Source of the DNA: Circinella umbellata
Taxonomy: Eukaryota; Mucoromycota; Mucoromycetes; Mucorales; Lichtheimiaceae
Length of the DNA stretch: 64,000 nt
Assembly (NCBI GenBank): GCA_025093555.1
Contig: JAIWNF010000012.1
Location: 310,001-374,000 of the forward strand
Direction of reading: 5' to 3'
Shown here: positions 13,048 to 28,289 of the stretch, piece after piece
Layout: the number at the start of each line of letters is the position of its first letter
Numbering within the stretch: the stretch's first letter is position 1
The notes under the pieces: generated by a model
Told to the model about the DNA's origin: nothing
Seen by the model: only the letters and a program-made list of their open reading frames with translations
Database searches by the model: none
Program-made: the position numbers and the translations under genes

Positions 13048-14789
13048 GAACGAACCATTCCATAGAATATGTCTCAATACACACCTACACTCTCTCTCAT
13101 TTCATCCAGTATATATATATAGGACACTTACCGATAAATTATAAAAATGAACGCTTGTATCAAATGTTATAATACCGACTTGAGTACCTTTTGGAAAAGC
13201 TTCTTCTGAAAATAATGTATTACTTAATACTTGACAAAAAGATTCAAGTACACCCGATTGAACTGCACAAAAAGAAACATCGATAGCAAATAAAATACGT
13301 AAAGGTGCAGGATGACGAGTCCAATAAATTTCAGGCACTTCAAATTCAATTGTACCACGTTGTAATTCAGGTCGTTGATCTAAATCCATGCGTTGTCCAG
13401 ACATATCCAAATGACAAAAATAATCCTCAGGTACTTTTTAAATTCGTTTTAATAATTCAATCCTCATGTGCTCCATCACTCTTTCTTTCTTCTTTTTTTT
13501 AAAAAAAAGCTTAAAAACTTACCACTATTACTAAATCCACATAAATTACAAATAAATTTTCTTCCACCATCAATAAATTGACATGCAGGATTAATATATC
13601 CTTTACATCGATTACATCTCACAGGACCTTCTGGATTCGTTGTTATGGCCAAAGGAATTTTTTCATCTTTTGAATGTAAATCAGCTAAAGGTTGTACAGC
13701 CAATCCAAAGGGTAAATGAGAATCTTTGACCAAATCCGATGTTTTTGGTACTTCTTTTACTGTACATCGCATAAATCTTGGATTGCAATTGCCTTGATCA
13801 ATAGTTTTGAAATGAGTTGTAGATAAAGGTAATGGAGAAGTAGCTTGAGACATGGTACCATAATAATAAGAGGATGTTTCTTGTTCTTCTTCTTCTTGTT
13901 GATAAAGTTGTTCATCATAAAGTCGTAATTGAACAGGAGAAGGGATTTGATTTGGATCAATTCTTGGTTTGGGTTTGGTTGATTGTGATTGTTGAAATTG
14001 TTGTGGAGGATAATTAGGTTGTTGAAGTGGTTGCTGTGGTAATGGAGGTTGTTGTTGCTGTTGTTGGGGAGGAGGTACGGGTGAATAACCGGGTTGTTGT
14101 TGAAAAGTAGGTTGCGTAGTTGCATAAACGCGTTTGGATCGTCCTGGTTTATTTGGCTAAAACATAGATAAAAAAAACAAAACAAAATAAACAATCCATC
14201 CTTTTTATACTAACCCCCTCTTTATACCTCTTATCAATAGTTCTTACTTGTACAGTCATATTCGCCAAAGGTGATGATAAACTATCAACAGACGTTGGCG
14301 GAGTCATTACACCTATATTATTTCACAAGTTTGATAAGATAGATAACAAATATCATAGGTTATATTATTGCTTCAACTTAAGTAATATATATAAAAGTGG
14401 AGGGGGGGTATGTGCTTGAGAACATGTTATTCACACTTTCTCACAGCAAAAAAAAAAAAGTAAGAAAGAAAAACAGAGATTGTAATTTTTTTTTTACCTG
14501 GTTGTTGTTGAAGTTGAGGTTGCTGAGGTGGTAATGGATGACCTGCATCAACATTATGGGGCGGTGTAGGTCTTGGATAAGACATGTTCGATTGTTGTTG
14601 GGAAGTGGATGGTCTTATACCATTTGAAGGAGGAAGAGGAGGTCTCATGCCAGATTGATGTGGCTGTGTTGGCATTGGCGTTCTCGGTGGCATTGAGGAA
14701 GAACCACTCACAGGCGGAGAAGCGTAACTATGTTGTTGTTGTGTACCTGTATTGAGTGAAGGTACTCCATATTGCAATTTAGTTGGATC

Positions 14790-14823
<34 letters not shown>

Positions 14824-14858
14824 AATGGAGGTCGATGCAATGGTGGTGGTGGTTGCAT
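10603..14858 (-). CDS. SEC24: COPII coat protein Sec24
   Basis: Cargo-binding subunit of the inner COPII coat at ER exit sites, partner of Sec23. Fourteen exons: 14498-14858, 14248-14312, 13523-14156, 13132-13433, 12905-13005, 12705-12810, 12375-12606, 12146-12295, 11794-12075, 11529-11723, 11325-11443, 11178-11253, 10752-11086, 10603-10665; 3021 nt, 1006 residues, phases agree throughout. The Pro/Gln-rich N-terminus contains a poly-Gln run (codons near 14790-14823). Then GNCNPRFMRCTVKEVPKTSD, the zinc finger VRCNRCKGYINPACQFIDGG with CNLCGFSN, the trunk (ELQRGTIEFEVPEIYW, ILFAIDVSF), beta-sandwich, helical and gelsolin-like parts (ASDATHIWIG), ending SYWAYRY. Length is normal for fungal Sec24. 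Confidence 0.96.
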
Positions 14859-17800
14859 TTTCTTGTTTGTTTTTTTTTTCTTTTTTCAGTTAGAAGAGAA
14901 AAAAAGAAAGGTGGGAAAAAAAACCTCAAAAGGTACTTCGTATGTGTGTATGGTAATTATTAAGTTTTTTTGTGGAAGTTGAAATTTATTAGTGTAATGA
15001 TGCAATCTGATACCAACGCTATTTTTTTTTTTTTTTTTCAATTATAGATGGATCGAATGTTTATATATCTTGATTGAATTGATAAAGCACCCCCCAGCAG
15101 ACAAACACCAATTCGAAGCTACCTATTTCGATAGGTCCTCTTTATACAAATAGATAGATATATCGGTTGGCATGGATTATTTTCAATAACTTGCGGAAAG
15201 TACGACGTGTCATTGTATGATTGAAACAACGACAGCCATTTGCATTTACCCAATTGCTGTTATCGAATATGTTTGCTACTCTAGAGCATATTTTTGGATC
15301 TATTGCATAAAATACAAACTTAATATTAAGATGGTATATTTTTTTATACATTAAAAAAGGGGTTATTACTATTTACATTATAATTATTTTGAATCAAAAG
15401 GAAATACTTATTTTGCTTGCTATTTAACAACCCAATATAAACATCATAACATTGGCAACATTTTATTCTTCTCTTTTATTATAATGTGAAATAAAAAAAC
15501 TCAGCCCTATTTTTTGAATGTGTCACACACAGAGTTTCAATGAATGTTATCTTTACTGTAAAACAGTGCTTATATAGTTACAAATAGCACTGTACTATCA
15601 TCTACCGTATTTTATTACAATTATTGACCTTTGCTCTTCAATTGCATCAAGTATTTAGAATATGTTGTCTTTTATTTAAAAAATAGAATGACCATGTTAT
15701 GACCCTATATCCATATCAGCTTTTACACTAAAAGATTCAAGCAAAATATGAATCAAATAGCTCAGGGGTCAATATGTCATTTTTTTATATCTATACAAGT
15801 GACCAACTTTATTGAGAACGATAGAATAATCTTTACCAGCAATAATGTAACAAATAAAAATGAAAAAATAATGTCATTCTGTTTGGTTTGTACGTAGTCA
15901 AAGGGATTTGTGGGGCAACTTCATTGTTAGTAATAGTCAGTCTATAAATTAATGTCATGATAATAATATATCACCATAATGTATATAATAAGCCTATATT
16001 CAGTAATTATTTTTTTCCCTTTATCCTTGGCTATTTATTTTTGAGCAAAAAATTTAAAGTTTTGTACGTATCTTGAATTCTTGAACCTACTTTATCACAT
16101 GCAGAACTATTATACCGTTTCTTATAAAAGCAAAAAAAAAAAAAAATCTTTAATAACGCGTCGTACAAATCTATTTAAGTATTGTGCGTTTAACACATTA
16201 AAAAATTGACGAGTTTGTCTTCTTCTACACAATATTTGTTACTTGTTAAGTCTCTCGTAATATTGCGTCGAGATGGGACCAATATAAATGAGTGATTCTA
16301 TTTGTTTACTACGAGTGCTTTATATAGCTCATTTTATAGCTTTGGTAATTCAAATCACATTTTTTTTCATAACCAGTTTTTCTTTTTACACCGTAAATAT
16401 TATTCAAAGTAGCCTTTGCTTATGAAAATGGAAAATACATAGTATGAAAGTTGAAAATATTTAAGAGAACAACGATATCATATTTTCGTTTAAACTTGAG
16501 GCTTTGTACAAAAAAACTTGAAAAAAAAAATTCAATAGAGTACCATGATACGCATCAAGGAGCTAAAAAAACAAGAATAGCCTTATTTGTTAATTATATG
16601 CTGTTATTTATTATAGACCGATTTAATAGAGTTTGCTTATTCTTTGGCGAGGATGCCAACATATATTCTTTCAAAATCAGCTATCCTACCAAAAATGTAA
16701 TCATACATTCCGAGCTCTTAAACTTTTAATGTAAATAATAGGGTGGAGGCTAAAATGTCATTATCAGAGAATTGTTTATATTCAATCTATGTCTATCACA
16801 GTACGTATCTATAATGTATGGTAAGAAAGAAGCTGACCGCATCCTCAGAAGGCCCGGGTACTGTAGTCTTTCATTCAAATAAACACAAAGGTTTCTAAAC
16901 CATAACTCCTAATCTCTTTATAAAATGTAAAGCTATATCTTAAAGCAGTCAAGTAACTACATTTATATGAGATATCATATTTTTATCTTGTATAAAATAC
17001 AATCAAAATATTGAGATCACTGATGTCTCTTCTCGATAATGTACCCGAAGAAATATTGGGGTGCAGCCTCTCATTCTAGCACAGTTAATATTTCCATCAA
17101 GATTAGACCTGGCTGAGAACTTTAAGATGGTAGCAACGCTAAAACTGGGAACCTTTTTTTTTTTTGGGTCGTCAAGTACACATATATACCTTCCTTATGC
17201 TTGAATTTCTTGAAACAAATGTTCACAAGTAGAATTTATGGCTCTTTCAGCAATTTGGTCTTTCTACATTCCTTTTTGCACTTTTTCTTTCCTCTCTACA
17301 TTCACGTAAGACTCTTTTTTTTTCTTTTGTCATTCCTTTTTACCCTATCTTTTTTTTGACATTTACTTAGCAGTAACTTGTAACTTTCTTTTCAAATTTA
17401 TATTTCTTTTCAAGAGTGAATACTACTTTTCTTTGTACTATCTCTCTCCTCGCAACTTCCAATTATTCTTCTTTCTTTTGGCACTTCTTTTTGTGCATTT
17501 TTTTTTATTTATTTTTCCCTTTTCACAATTCCTTTTTATGCTCTTTTACTTCTTTTCCTTCACATTGTTTCTATAATTTATTATACTCCTGCTTTCCTTA
17601 ACCTATTATAATAATTATTATTATTATTATTTACTACACTGACGGTCTCTCATGTTGCTAACTTTTTATTTTTACTATAGCTGCTTGACTTCTCTTCGCA
17701 TTCACTTGGAATCATAAGTGCATAAACTTATCACCAGTAGACCTTTCAAGTGCGACTAGTGTGACCTTATAAACTTTACCGGGCTTGATACCCTTTGGCT

Positions 17801-19199
17801 TAAAAAAACACGCGGTGTATATTCGCAAATCGTCTACTCAATGATGTGCTTCTGGTCTATCTTACAATATTAGAACTGTGAACAGTCTCCCGTAATTAAA
17901 CTTTGTGAAGGTGTTTCCAAGGTGTCAAGGATGAGTTTTGCCAACACCGATCTTGTAATACTAATTGGTACAGTTGCTACATGAAATCTTTTTTATCGGT
18001 GCATAATACATTTCGAACTTTAATTGAAATTAAATGGTGATCGGGAGAAAAAAAACATCACTGGTTTTTTTTTTTAAAAAAAAAGAACTTTGACTTTATA
18101 TATGTACAAGCTAACGATAGAATACAACCAAAAGAACGAACTTATCAAATCAACCACTACAAACGTTTGAAGGTAATGGTGGGGGGAGCAAAAGGAAAAA
18201 ATCGAGAGCATAATTGATTCTTTTTTTTTTTTGTTTCGCAAATATCTTTGCTAGACCTTGTAGCTACAGTATTTGAAGATAATTACTATTATAAAGGCTT
18301 TGACCATCCGGTTTGCACCTCAATATTTTAAAATTGTTTCTATACGTCTTCCTCTCCTATGATGCTGTTTCTTGCAAACTTTTTTTCTACCTTTTGGATA
18401 AAACATAAATCAACTAAAAGAGCTTGCAAAAGGAAGATATTTTCTTTTAATTGATGAAAATAAATTTTACTGGTTGCTTTGCTTGAATATTAATCCACGA
18501 ACTGACTTGATGTGCTTTCTGATGTGTTTGAAGCTGTTATAGTAGTTTCATACATAAATATATTTTCATCTCTTCTATAGTAGATTACTTGTACTACCTG
18601 CCGACTACGTTTCACGCTCTCGTCCAATTTTTAACTATTAGTTGATCATTCAAATTCTTAATGATAACATATATATCCGTAATTTTAATTTATTAATATT
18701 TCTGAAACTTATACATAATACTTTTTCACTAGTTAAAAACATTTTGCCAAAGCTTAAAGTTGTATCTGACATCCACGGTACTGACATCGTAAAATAATCA
18801 AAACCGAAAAAAAAACCTTATTTTGCGGAATTTGAAATGTTCAGGGTCTGTAATACCCCTTGCTAAAATAATGTTATAGGCAAGCAAATAGAAAAAAGAG
18901 AGGGATAAACTATTGTTTTCTTTTTTTACAACACGAGAAAATTAAAATGAATGGGGAAAAAAGTCAATATATTAAATGGATCATTTGAATTAACTTTTTT
19001 TATTTTAATATGATATCATAATCAAAATAAAACATATAAAAAAAAAGAGTGGATCAATTTTTATTTTATTTTGTACCTCACATTTACACTAAACCAAAAA
19101 GCCGAGGAATTGATGAGGAATTTTTTTTTTTTTGTGACCTCTATACTCACTTTTAAAAAAATTTTTGGGCAACTTTGAACTTTCTCTTTCGTTATAACA
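14859..19199. other. 4.3 kb gene-poor gap
   Basis: Between the 5' ends of Sec24 (-) and eIF4B (+). ORFs here are short and unrecognised (for example 15142-15351 on minus, 16451-16729 on plus). Three minus-strand stretches have protein-like composition but no visible gene structure: about 17008-17152, 17715-17801 and 17876-17985. A pyrimidine-rich tract spans about 17260-17560. Both flanking promoters lie at the edges. I see no transposon signature, tRNA or rRNA. It may hold decayed genes or non-coding transcripts that sequence alone does not reveal. Confidence 0.5.
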
Positions 19200-21230
19200 A
19201 TGTGTAAGTTTTTTTTAAGAAAAAAAAAGGAAAAAAGACAACAGAACCGCCTTATATATAATTATATATGCTTTATTTTGTCCTTTATAATTCAAATAAT
19301 TGAATTAACATGAATTCACTCTTTTAAATAGCTGGCAAGAAGAAAGCACAAAAGATGTCGTTGTCCGACTTTTTGGCGGACGACAGTAAGTTTCATATAA
19401 GAAAATAAACTATGAAAAAGAAAAAAAGATCCCCCACCCCCTCTTAAAAAAAAGGGCCGAGAAAAACGAAACTGATCCTTATTTTTCATCTATTATTTTT
19501 TTTTTATAAAAGACGGTGGTGGATCGTGGGCTGACGAAATGTCCAGTTTACCTTCTGCTCGTAAGTATTCTATATAAATGTAGAAAAAAAGATTCTACTT
19601 TTTCCCAAAAAAAAAAAAAAAAAAACGGTTACTCCTTCAAAAATCATAGAAACTTACGCTTTCTTTTTCTTTTTGTTTTTTATATAAAATAGCTGCAGGT
19701 TAGCGATATAACACTTTTATAGGGAAAAAAAAGAGAGAGGCGAAAACGGAGAGAGGATTTGTATAAAGTGTGGAAACAAAAAAAATTAAATAAATTATAT
19801 ACAGTAAAGGAAGATGATGGATTCAGCTCACCCCGTGGTGGCGATCGTTTTGGTAACCATAACAACCGCTATATTTTTATATAGTTGCTAAACAACAATA
19901 CAATGCAAAATAAAATGCATAAACAAAATACTAATATATACATATATTATCTTGCATTATAGGCCGTGACCGAGGTGATTTTGATCTTCCTAGAGGTCCT
20001 GCTCGAGGTGGTGAAAGAGAAGGTGGTTTTGAACGACGCGATCGTTTCTCAGCACCTCGCCCTGATCGTTTTGCTGCCCGTGCCCCTGTTGAGTTACCTA
20101 CAGAACCCCCATTCACAGCCCATATTGCTAATCTTTCGTTTGATGCCAACGAAGATGACTTGGCTGACTTTTTCGGCCAAATGAAGGTGAATAAATAATA
20201 AGAGGAGATTGAAGAAACAATGAGTTTTCTCCAAGTTTTATAAGACTGAGAGAGAGAAGGGGAGGAATAAAAGTATTGGATATAGATTAACTCGTCTAAT
20301 TTATGCTTTTATTTTCTTTGATAGATCGCAAACATCCGTATTCTTCGTGACCGTGATGAACGATCAAAGGGTTTTGGTTATGTTGAATTTGAAGATTTGG
20401 ATTCACTTAAGGGAGCTTTGGAATTGTCAGGCGAGGTACAGTTTTTATTAAAATATTTCAATTAATGAAAAAAAAGGAACAAAGGGAATCGCTATGTTTT
20501 TTTGGGAGGGTTGATAATTCCAATGTCTATTGTATAAAATATATGGGCAGTTTTTTTTAAGGGGAAAAAATGATGATATATTCGATTATGTTACTTCTTA
20601 CTAAATGCCCTTTTTATTACATAAACAATCACATATAGTCTCTTCAAGGCCGTACAATCCGTGTTAATGTTGCTGAACCTCGTAAGCTTTGCTTTTTTTT
20701 GCACGGAAACTAGAGTAGGGGTGAATATAAAGGGGAGGGGCAAGTCGGACCTGATGAAACTAATGCATTTTTTTTACTTATATATTTTAGCTAAGGACCG
20801 TCCTGAACGTGCTCCCCGTCAGCCTGATCGTACCGATGTAAATTCGTGGCGTCGTGAAGCTCCAGTAGAGTCATCTGATCGACGAGGTGGTGGTGGTCGT
20901 GGTGGCTTCCGTGGTGGTCGCGAAGGTGGTTTCCAAGATCGCCGTGGCGATACCTCTTGGGGTGGTGGCGCCTTTAGTAAAAGAGAAAACCGTTTCGGTA
21001 GCCGAGATGCACCTGCTGAACGTCCTCGTTTGAACTTGAAGCCTCGTAGTGCCGACTTGCCATCATCAGGAACTTCTACTCAAACAAACAGCAACAAGCC
21101 TAATCCTTTCGGTGGTGCCAAACCTGTTGATACTGAATCCGTTTTGCAAAAAGTTGAAAAGAAATTGACAGAAACTACATTAGATGATAAGTCTGTAGAA
21201 AGTGGAAAGAAAGAAGAAGAATCTAAATAA
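19200..21230 (+). CDS. TIF3: Translation initiation factor eIF4B-like RRM protein
   Basis: RNA-binding factor that stimulates eIF4A helicase during cap-dependent scanning. Nine exons: 19200-19203, 19332-19385, 19513-19560, 19693-19698, 19805-19852, 19963-20186, 20325-20435, 20639-20681, 20791-21230; 978 nt, 325 residues. Exon 1 is just ATGT; it joins to give MSGKKKAQKMSLSDFLADD, the fungal eIF4B start. The RRM (about residues 95-170) has AHIANLSFDANEDDLADFF (RNP2 region) and ERSKGFGYVEFED (RNP1). An RG/DR-rich C-terminal region (RGGGGRGGFRGGREGGF) follows, then NPFGGAKPVDTESVLQKVEKKL, a known eIF4B tail motif. The 6-nt exon 4 has good flanking sites, but skipping it also keeps frame, so it is either a true micro-exon or optional. 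Confidence 0.92.
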
Positions 21231-21995
21231 TTAAATAAAAACGAAAACGAAAACGAAAAACCGAAAACTTAAAAAGATAATAATATAATAAAGATAGTAA
21301 TAAAAAAACAAAAATTATTACAACTGGATCCCATATAAACACTTTTCTCTATCATCTTTTTCATTTTAAAATAAGAAATTCCAACCCTTAGAAAACTTTG
21401 GCCTCCCTTTTTTTTTTCCTTCACACTCTCCACACCTCCTTTTTATCTTCTTTTATCTTCTTTTCTTTTTTTTTGTATACTATCCTACCTGAACAAAAAT
21501 AATAATTGCATATGAATGCTTATATATTTTTCTTTTTATATTTTTTTTTGCCTAGTATTTTAGGGTTTTTGAAAGAAAAAAAAAAGTCTGCAAGTTTATA
21601 TTATTTGACCTTTATATAAGTTCTTGGTAGTCATTTTACTTGTTTTGTTTTTTGTTTTGTTCATATAAGAGGTAATAGGAATGAAAATGCTGAGAATATT
21701 ATAATTTACAAAGAAAAATTCATATCATTTAAATGTTAAGATATGGTGTACACTAGTGAAACATGAGATGCAGAATATAGAGATAATAAGGGGGGTGGTG
21801 TTCTGTTCAAAGGGGGGGGTGAAGAGAGTATGCAATAGAGAAATAAGATGTTAGATGTAAATTGTTGTGTATAAGAGGCGTTGTTTTTTGTGTATATAAA
21901 AATAAAATTAGTGGTAAGGAAATAATAGCAATGAATAATAATAAAATAATAATAAATTGTTGTGTGGAAAGAAAAAATAAAAGACAATGTATGAG
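21231..21995. other. Intergenic region between convergent eIF4B and mannosyltransferase genes
   Basis: AT-rich 3' flanks with an AACGAA-type short repeat right after the eIF4B stop (21238-21265), T tracts, and G-runs near 21790-21825. No coding evidence. Confidence 0.6.
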
Positions 21996-23436
<1,441 letters not shown>

Positions 23437-25560
23437 TATGTGTATGTTAGAGTCGTTAAAAAAATAAAAAGAGGGGAGAAAATTGGGATTATTATGTTAT
23501 TAAAATGGGGTACGATGTTAAAAAAAAAGGTGGAGAAGTTTTTCAAACGTAAAAAATAAGTTGGAAAGAAGGAAGAGGAAGGAAAAGGAGGGATCGACGG
23601 GAAGGAAACAAGAGAAAAATAAAAAATAAAATAAAGAGAAAAACAAGAAACGGGCCCAACTTAAAAAAGAAGATTTCCACCTGCAAAGGCACGCTTTTCT
23701 TAAAAGTAAGTACGAGGTTTCACAAGTTTTTTTTTCCCTCTGTAGATCATTTTTTCTATCACCGATTGGTCGATCTCATTTTTCTTTTCGCCAAGCGGTG
23801 CGGTCTCACTAATTCTATTTCATGATTTTTTGCTCCGATAAAATATCATTTGTGTTACAGGATTTTTCCTCATTATAAATCTAAAAATAATAATAATAGT
23901 CATGCATACCTATTACATTTTTGCATCAATAGTCAAACTTACAAATTGAGAAAACAACCAATCTTTAAACGAAAATACCTAATCCATTGTTTTATTTAAG
24001 TTCCCAGGACAAAATTAAAGTGTTTCGTCATATGCATTGACATTAAAGATGTTTTGTTTGGTGTAAACAGAACTTGAAATATGTCACTATTTTTATATAA
24101 AGACATGTTCTTCTATCTTCAAGTAAAAAGAGTAAGACAAATTTATACATCGACGAATGATAGCAACAACAACAATAACAATTAGAAATGAGAAAGAATA
24201 TAAAAGAATTTGTTATTGTTATTCGTAGTTTCTTTATAATTTTGGGTCTTGTTCATCAAAAATAATAATAATTTCGTTCGTTAGACTTTACAAGAAAGGA
24301 ATGGCTTTTTTGACCCCTCAAATAATAATAACAAAATGAATACAATTTACTCCTTTTGTAAACTTGTTGTTGTTGTTGTTGTTGTTAGCCTTGTTACTTA
24401 CTATTATTGCTATTTCATTTTTAAACCAAAAAAAAAAAAAGGATCTTCAAGTGGTACAATGTCATATATGTATAATATTTTCTGTAATACATCTATATAA
24501 CTCTGTATTATATTATCTAAATGTTCTATGAAATATGCACATGACAAATCTATATCTATGTCTATATCCTCATTAATCATTATAGTGCTAATTCCCGATA
24601 TATATGTTTTACTTCTAACCTCACATAAACTCACTTTATTTATTTACTTAAACTTTTACCAAGAAAGAAATCTTTATATGTGGAGGGTATGGGTTAAAAT
24701 AATATAAAACATAGGTTCGAGAACATCGATTGTTCCCATTATTACTAAATAGTCGAATCCATGCACATTTTTAGAAATATAACTCCGCTTAAAAAAACCA
24801 AGAAAACTAGGCACGAAAATAGACTTCTATATAATAAAAAAAAAGTATATTGTATATGAAAACGGGTGAGAAGAATCCCGTTTCCGATAAAAACAAAAAA
24901 ATAGAAAAGACTTTTGCTTAGCATATTTGTTATTATAAACTGATAAAAACACAGAAAATTATAAAAAAGGAGATTTCATGACGACATGCGAAAACAATGA
25001 TGATCTACCAACAAAAAAAAAGAAAAGAGGATTATTTCTATAAAAAAATTACAACAGTGCGAAAGTGGGTGATAATGTTTGTTGACTTGGTCATGTAACT
25101 TAATTATTTGTTGTGAGAGGAACTAAAAATAAATCTAATGTTTTTTTTTCTGTGAACAAAAATAACTTTTCTTTTACTTTGCCACAAACAATTATAAGAG
25201 TTACCTAAATCAAGTCTAGACCGATTACAGGATTTTTTCTCGTTTTAAGGTGGGAGTCAGCTAAAAAAGAGTTTTTAAGACCAGATTTTGAACCTTAATA
25301 AATATTTATCTACACACGTGATTAACGCGAAACATAGTGGAATCAATAGCTTTTGATGAGACAAACATATAATGTATTAATTTTTTTTCGAGGTGAACTC
25401 TTACTGTTGAGCTATTAGCAATCAAAGTTAGAGTGTTTTACCATTTCAAGCAGGGACGCAAATTTTATTTTGCATTTGAGTTTTACACCATTTCACTTAA
25501 ATTAGATTTAATCTCGACTATATATTCTTACATCAATAAAATCACACACTTAATTTCAAT
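23437..25560. other. Gene-poor 5' flank of the mannosyltransferase and start of the repeat-rich half
   Basis: The first 300 bp are purine-rich and form the probable promoter of the mannosyltransferase. The rest has scattered A/T tracts and a (GTT)n run near 24366-24386. No ORF with recognisable similarity. The housekeeping gene pattern stops here. Confidence 0.5.
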
Positions 25561-26684
25561 GGCAAGACCAAAGAAAAGATCCACTATTGGTAAATCCAAT
25601 TATATAAAAGGAAAAAAAAAAAGCAAAACTTGGAACGCGAACAAATTTTGCAAACTGAGCAAACTGAGCAAGAGTCAGAAGTCATTCATGGAAGAAATAT
25701 GTGTCAAGAACCTTATGATCTTTGAGCTTTTATCCAAAGTATCATGGTAAATGCAATCGGATCGGAAGGATATGTGCTGAAATGAAAGAGATTGCAAGGG
25801 GAGAATGTGATTATTCTTTTAAATCATTACAAAATCGTGTTAAAGATCTCCCCAAAAGAAACGCAATCCAAACATATCGCTAATTATGAACAACGTGTCT
25901 GGAAATTCATTGAAATAAACAGCAGAGGACTAGACATCAGATGAGCTGAATGTACAGCCAAAAAATACAAAGTCACCCTATACTGCCACAATTTAATTAC
26001 CATTAGCTTATATTCGCCATGTCTGCGTTTAATTATTTCCGGACAGTACCCGTTAAAGAATGGATACTATTAGATATTCTTAAATTATATGACGACAAAT
26101 TCAACGATGTCACCTTGAATGCTTTATGCAATCGTATTAAACAAGATTTAAATGGAAAAGATATCTTCAAAACAAGAAGTAAAATGGATAAAAGTCATCA
26201 CTGCGATCAAGGAACAAGTACAAGTAAGTTTTAATAGTGACTTAACAGCTATGAACCTATCAATGTAAAGATTAGTTTTTCATAATTTATTTATTTTTTT
26301 CTGGTATACTTTATTTTAGACTTTATCAGAACTCCATTGTGTTAAGGAATCTTACAATAAAGCCGAATATGAATTCAAATGCTGACGTGCTTAAAGTCCA
26401 AGTTGAAAAGCTTGCGGATAATACGATGTTTGGTGAAAAAGGAAATGAGAACAATTTTCTTTGTAATAACTCTGTAAATCATACCGTTAATTTTATTATC
26501 TATTATCTATTATATTAAAATCACACAGAAGTTATAGCTAATTCACAAAAATAAAATTATTCAGGCTGTGCCCTCTCTGTTAAGGCATATATAACAGACC
26601 CATTATAACTGAAAAACTATTATACAGCCTTGAACACACTTACTACCAAGCGCGAAACGCCTTTTAGAGGTCAAAGGAAGGGAT
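25433..26684 (+). other. Degenerate ORF fragments, probably repeat-derived
   Basis: Two short plus-strand ORFs are visible: one at 25560-25750 with a Lys-rich start (MARPKKRSTIGKSN) and one at 26019-26234. Neither shows a known domain, and the sequence between them has stops in all frames. Given what follows, decayed transposon coding sequence is the likeliest explanation, but I cannot name a family. Confidence 0.3.
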
Positions 26685-27406
26685 CCCCTTTGCGACGCAA
26701 ACCCCTAAATGATCCGGAGCGAAGCGAGGAAGGATTGCTGGTGTATATTCAAAATTACCAACAAATGTAAGTGATTCTATATTGCTGAGGATCATTTTTC
26801 CAGCATATTTTAATTTTTTATCTTATACTTTTTTTTACAAAGCGTGCTGAAAACTCACCGTCAACACATATTGGATCATTGGAGAGCCATACTGCTTTTG
26901 ATGGCGATAATCAACAGCTTGACGGTGGTTCTGATGTATTTGAAAGTTTGCCCATCAATAACAACACTGGTTCAAACAATAGCGCTGCTACATTACCAGT
27001 ACGTATATGGCGATCTTTATTATTATTATATTCAAGTAAATTGAACTACCTTGAAAAAAACCAACTAGCTGCTGAATGACTTCTTTTGTATACATATAGA
27101 ATAAAGTAGCCGTCAACTACAGTTAAAAAGAATATACGATCCGAGCACCTGCCAATAATACCCAGCCAGTCCTCACAAGCAAAAGTCAACAACAGCACAC
27201 AAAGACGTTTTACAACATTATATATACTTTGCCACATCATATGCTAGTAATGTCAATGAAGAAATGCTCCAGTACTACAACCAGGAGAAAAAAAAGCAAA
27301 GAAGTGATGAAACTCTCCGCATACTTCTTGGTTTATTGACCATATTAACGAACTCCTAGATAAAATAGCATACAATGATTTCATGTAGGAATTTTGGTAT
27401 AAAGAA

Positions 27407-27950
27407 TTGGAAGTGACCATTCAGGGCAAACAACTATTGGATACTATCAAGTACGTCATGACAATTTTGTATTTGGTATCTAGCTCACCCTCGATATATG
27501 TTACCATTCATGAACGCAGTTGCTTTGTTGAATACATCATCTCGGGCATTATGGCCCTCGGTGAAACATCGGACATGATGGACTTTTACTGGTGTGAATA
27601 CGAAATGCAGGCTGTAAAAGAGATTGATAAGTATGACAATAAGTACAACTTGATGAATACACAAAAAAGATTTCTTGATGCGCTCGGGAAGATGGAGAGG
27701 CTTTTGGAAATGGAGCGCGTGATTGTGGAGTCGTCAAGGTATAAAAAAAAAGAGGGAAGAGGGAAGAAGTAATAAGTTAATTTATTTTTCTTAATAATTT
27801 ATTAGTGGGCCATTGGATGAAAACGTTCAGCTCATTATCGAAGACACGTTGAAAATACATGAATGTACATCGTCATCTTTAAAAAAAGAAGCTTTGAAGT
27901 ACAAAGACCCCTCTATCAAGACTTTCATGAGGCTTCAATTAACGTTATAG
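27407..27950 (+). pseudogene. Unrecognised transposon-associated protein, broken
   Basis: Exon 27407-27738 joins to 27806-27950 by a plausible intron (donor AAG/GTATAA, acceptor TTAG) and keeps frame, giving about 158 residues ending at TAG. Sequence marks: ERSCFVEYIISGIMALGE, DFYWCEYEMQAVKE, then GPLDENVQLIIEDTLK. After the stop, homologous-looking codons continue (WKHVDLRQ, GWDNRIALLRYFELLE), so the gene appears truncated by a nonsense change; upstream codons around 27190-27400 are also shifted. From memory it resembles proteins of unknown function that recur in mucoralean genomes, which I cannot verify here. Confidence 0.4.
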
Positions 27951-28289
27951 AAAATAATGTGTCTCAGCGTTACCATGGTTAATAATGAATTCTCATGGAA
28001 GCATGTCGATTTGCGCCAAGTTATGATTTCGCTTGGTTGGGATAACCGAATTGCGTTACTAAGATACTTTGAACTGTTGGAAACTTAATGGTTTAATTAT
28101 TATAGGAAGGAGAATTGGAGGATTTTTATGCGCTCTTGCTAATTAATATATACTGTTAGATTGGCCTTCAAGAATGTTACAATATTGAAGATATCTTAAA
28201 AACGTGAGCACAATGGCTCGTTATCCTATACTGGTCAGCCAATCGGTGAAAGCTTAGGTAAGACTTGAACTTAAATAATAATCGTGCTT

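Noticed and set aside
13757..14194. Minus-strand ORF of 145 codons rich in Asn and His
   Set aside because: Shifted-frame shadow of the Gln/Pro-rich Sec24 exon 13523-14156.
14752..14982. Plus-strand ORF with a run of cysteines
   Set aside because: Antisense shadow of the poly-Gln codons of Sec24.
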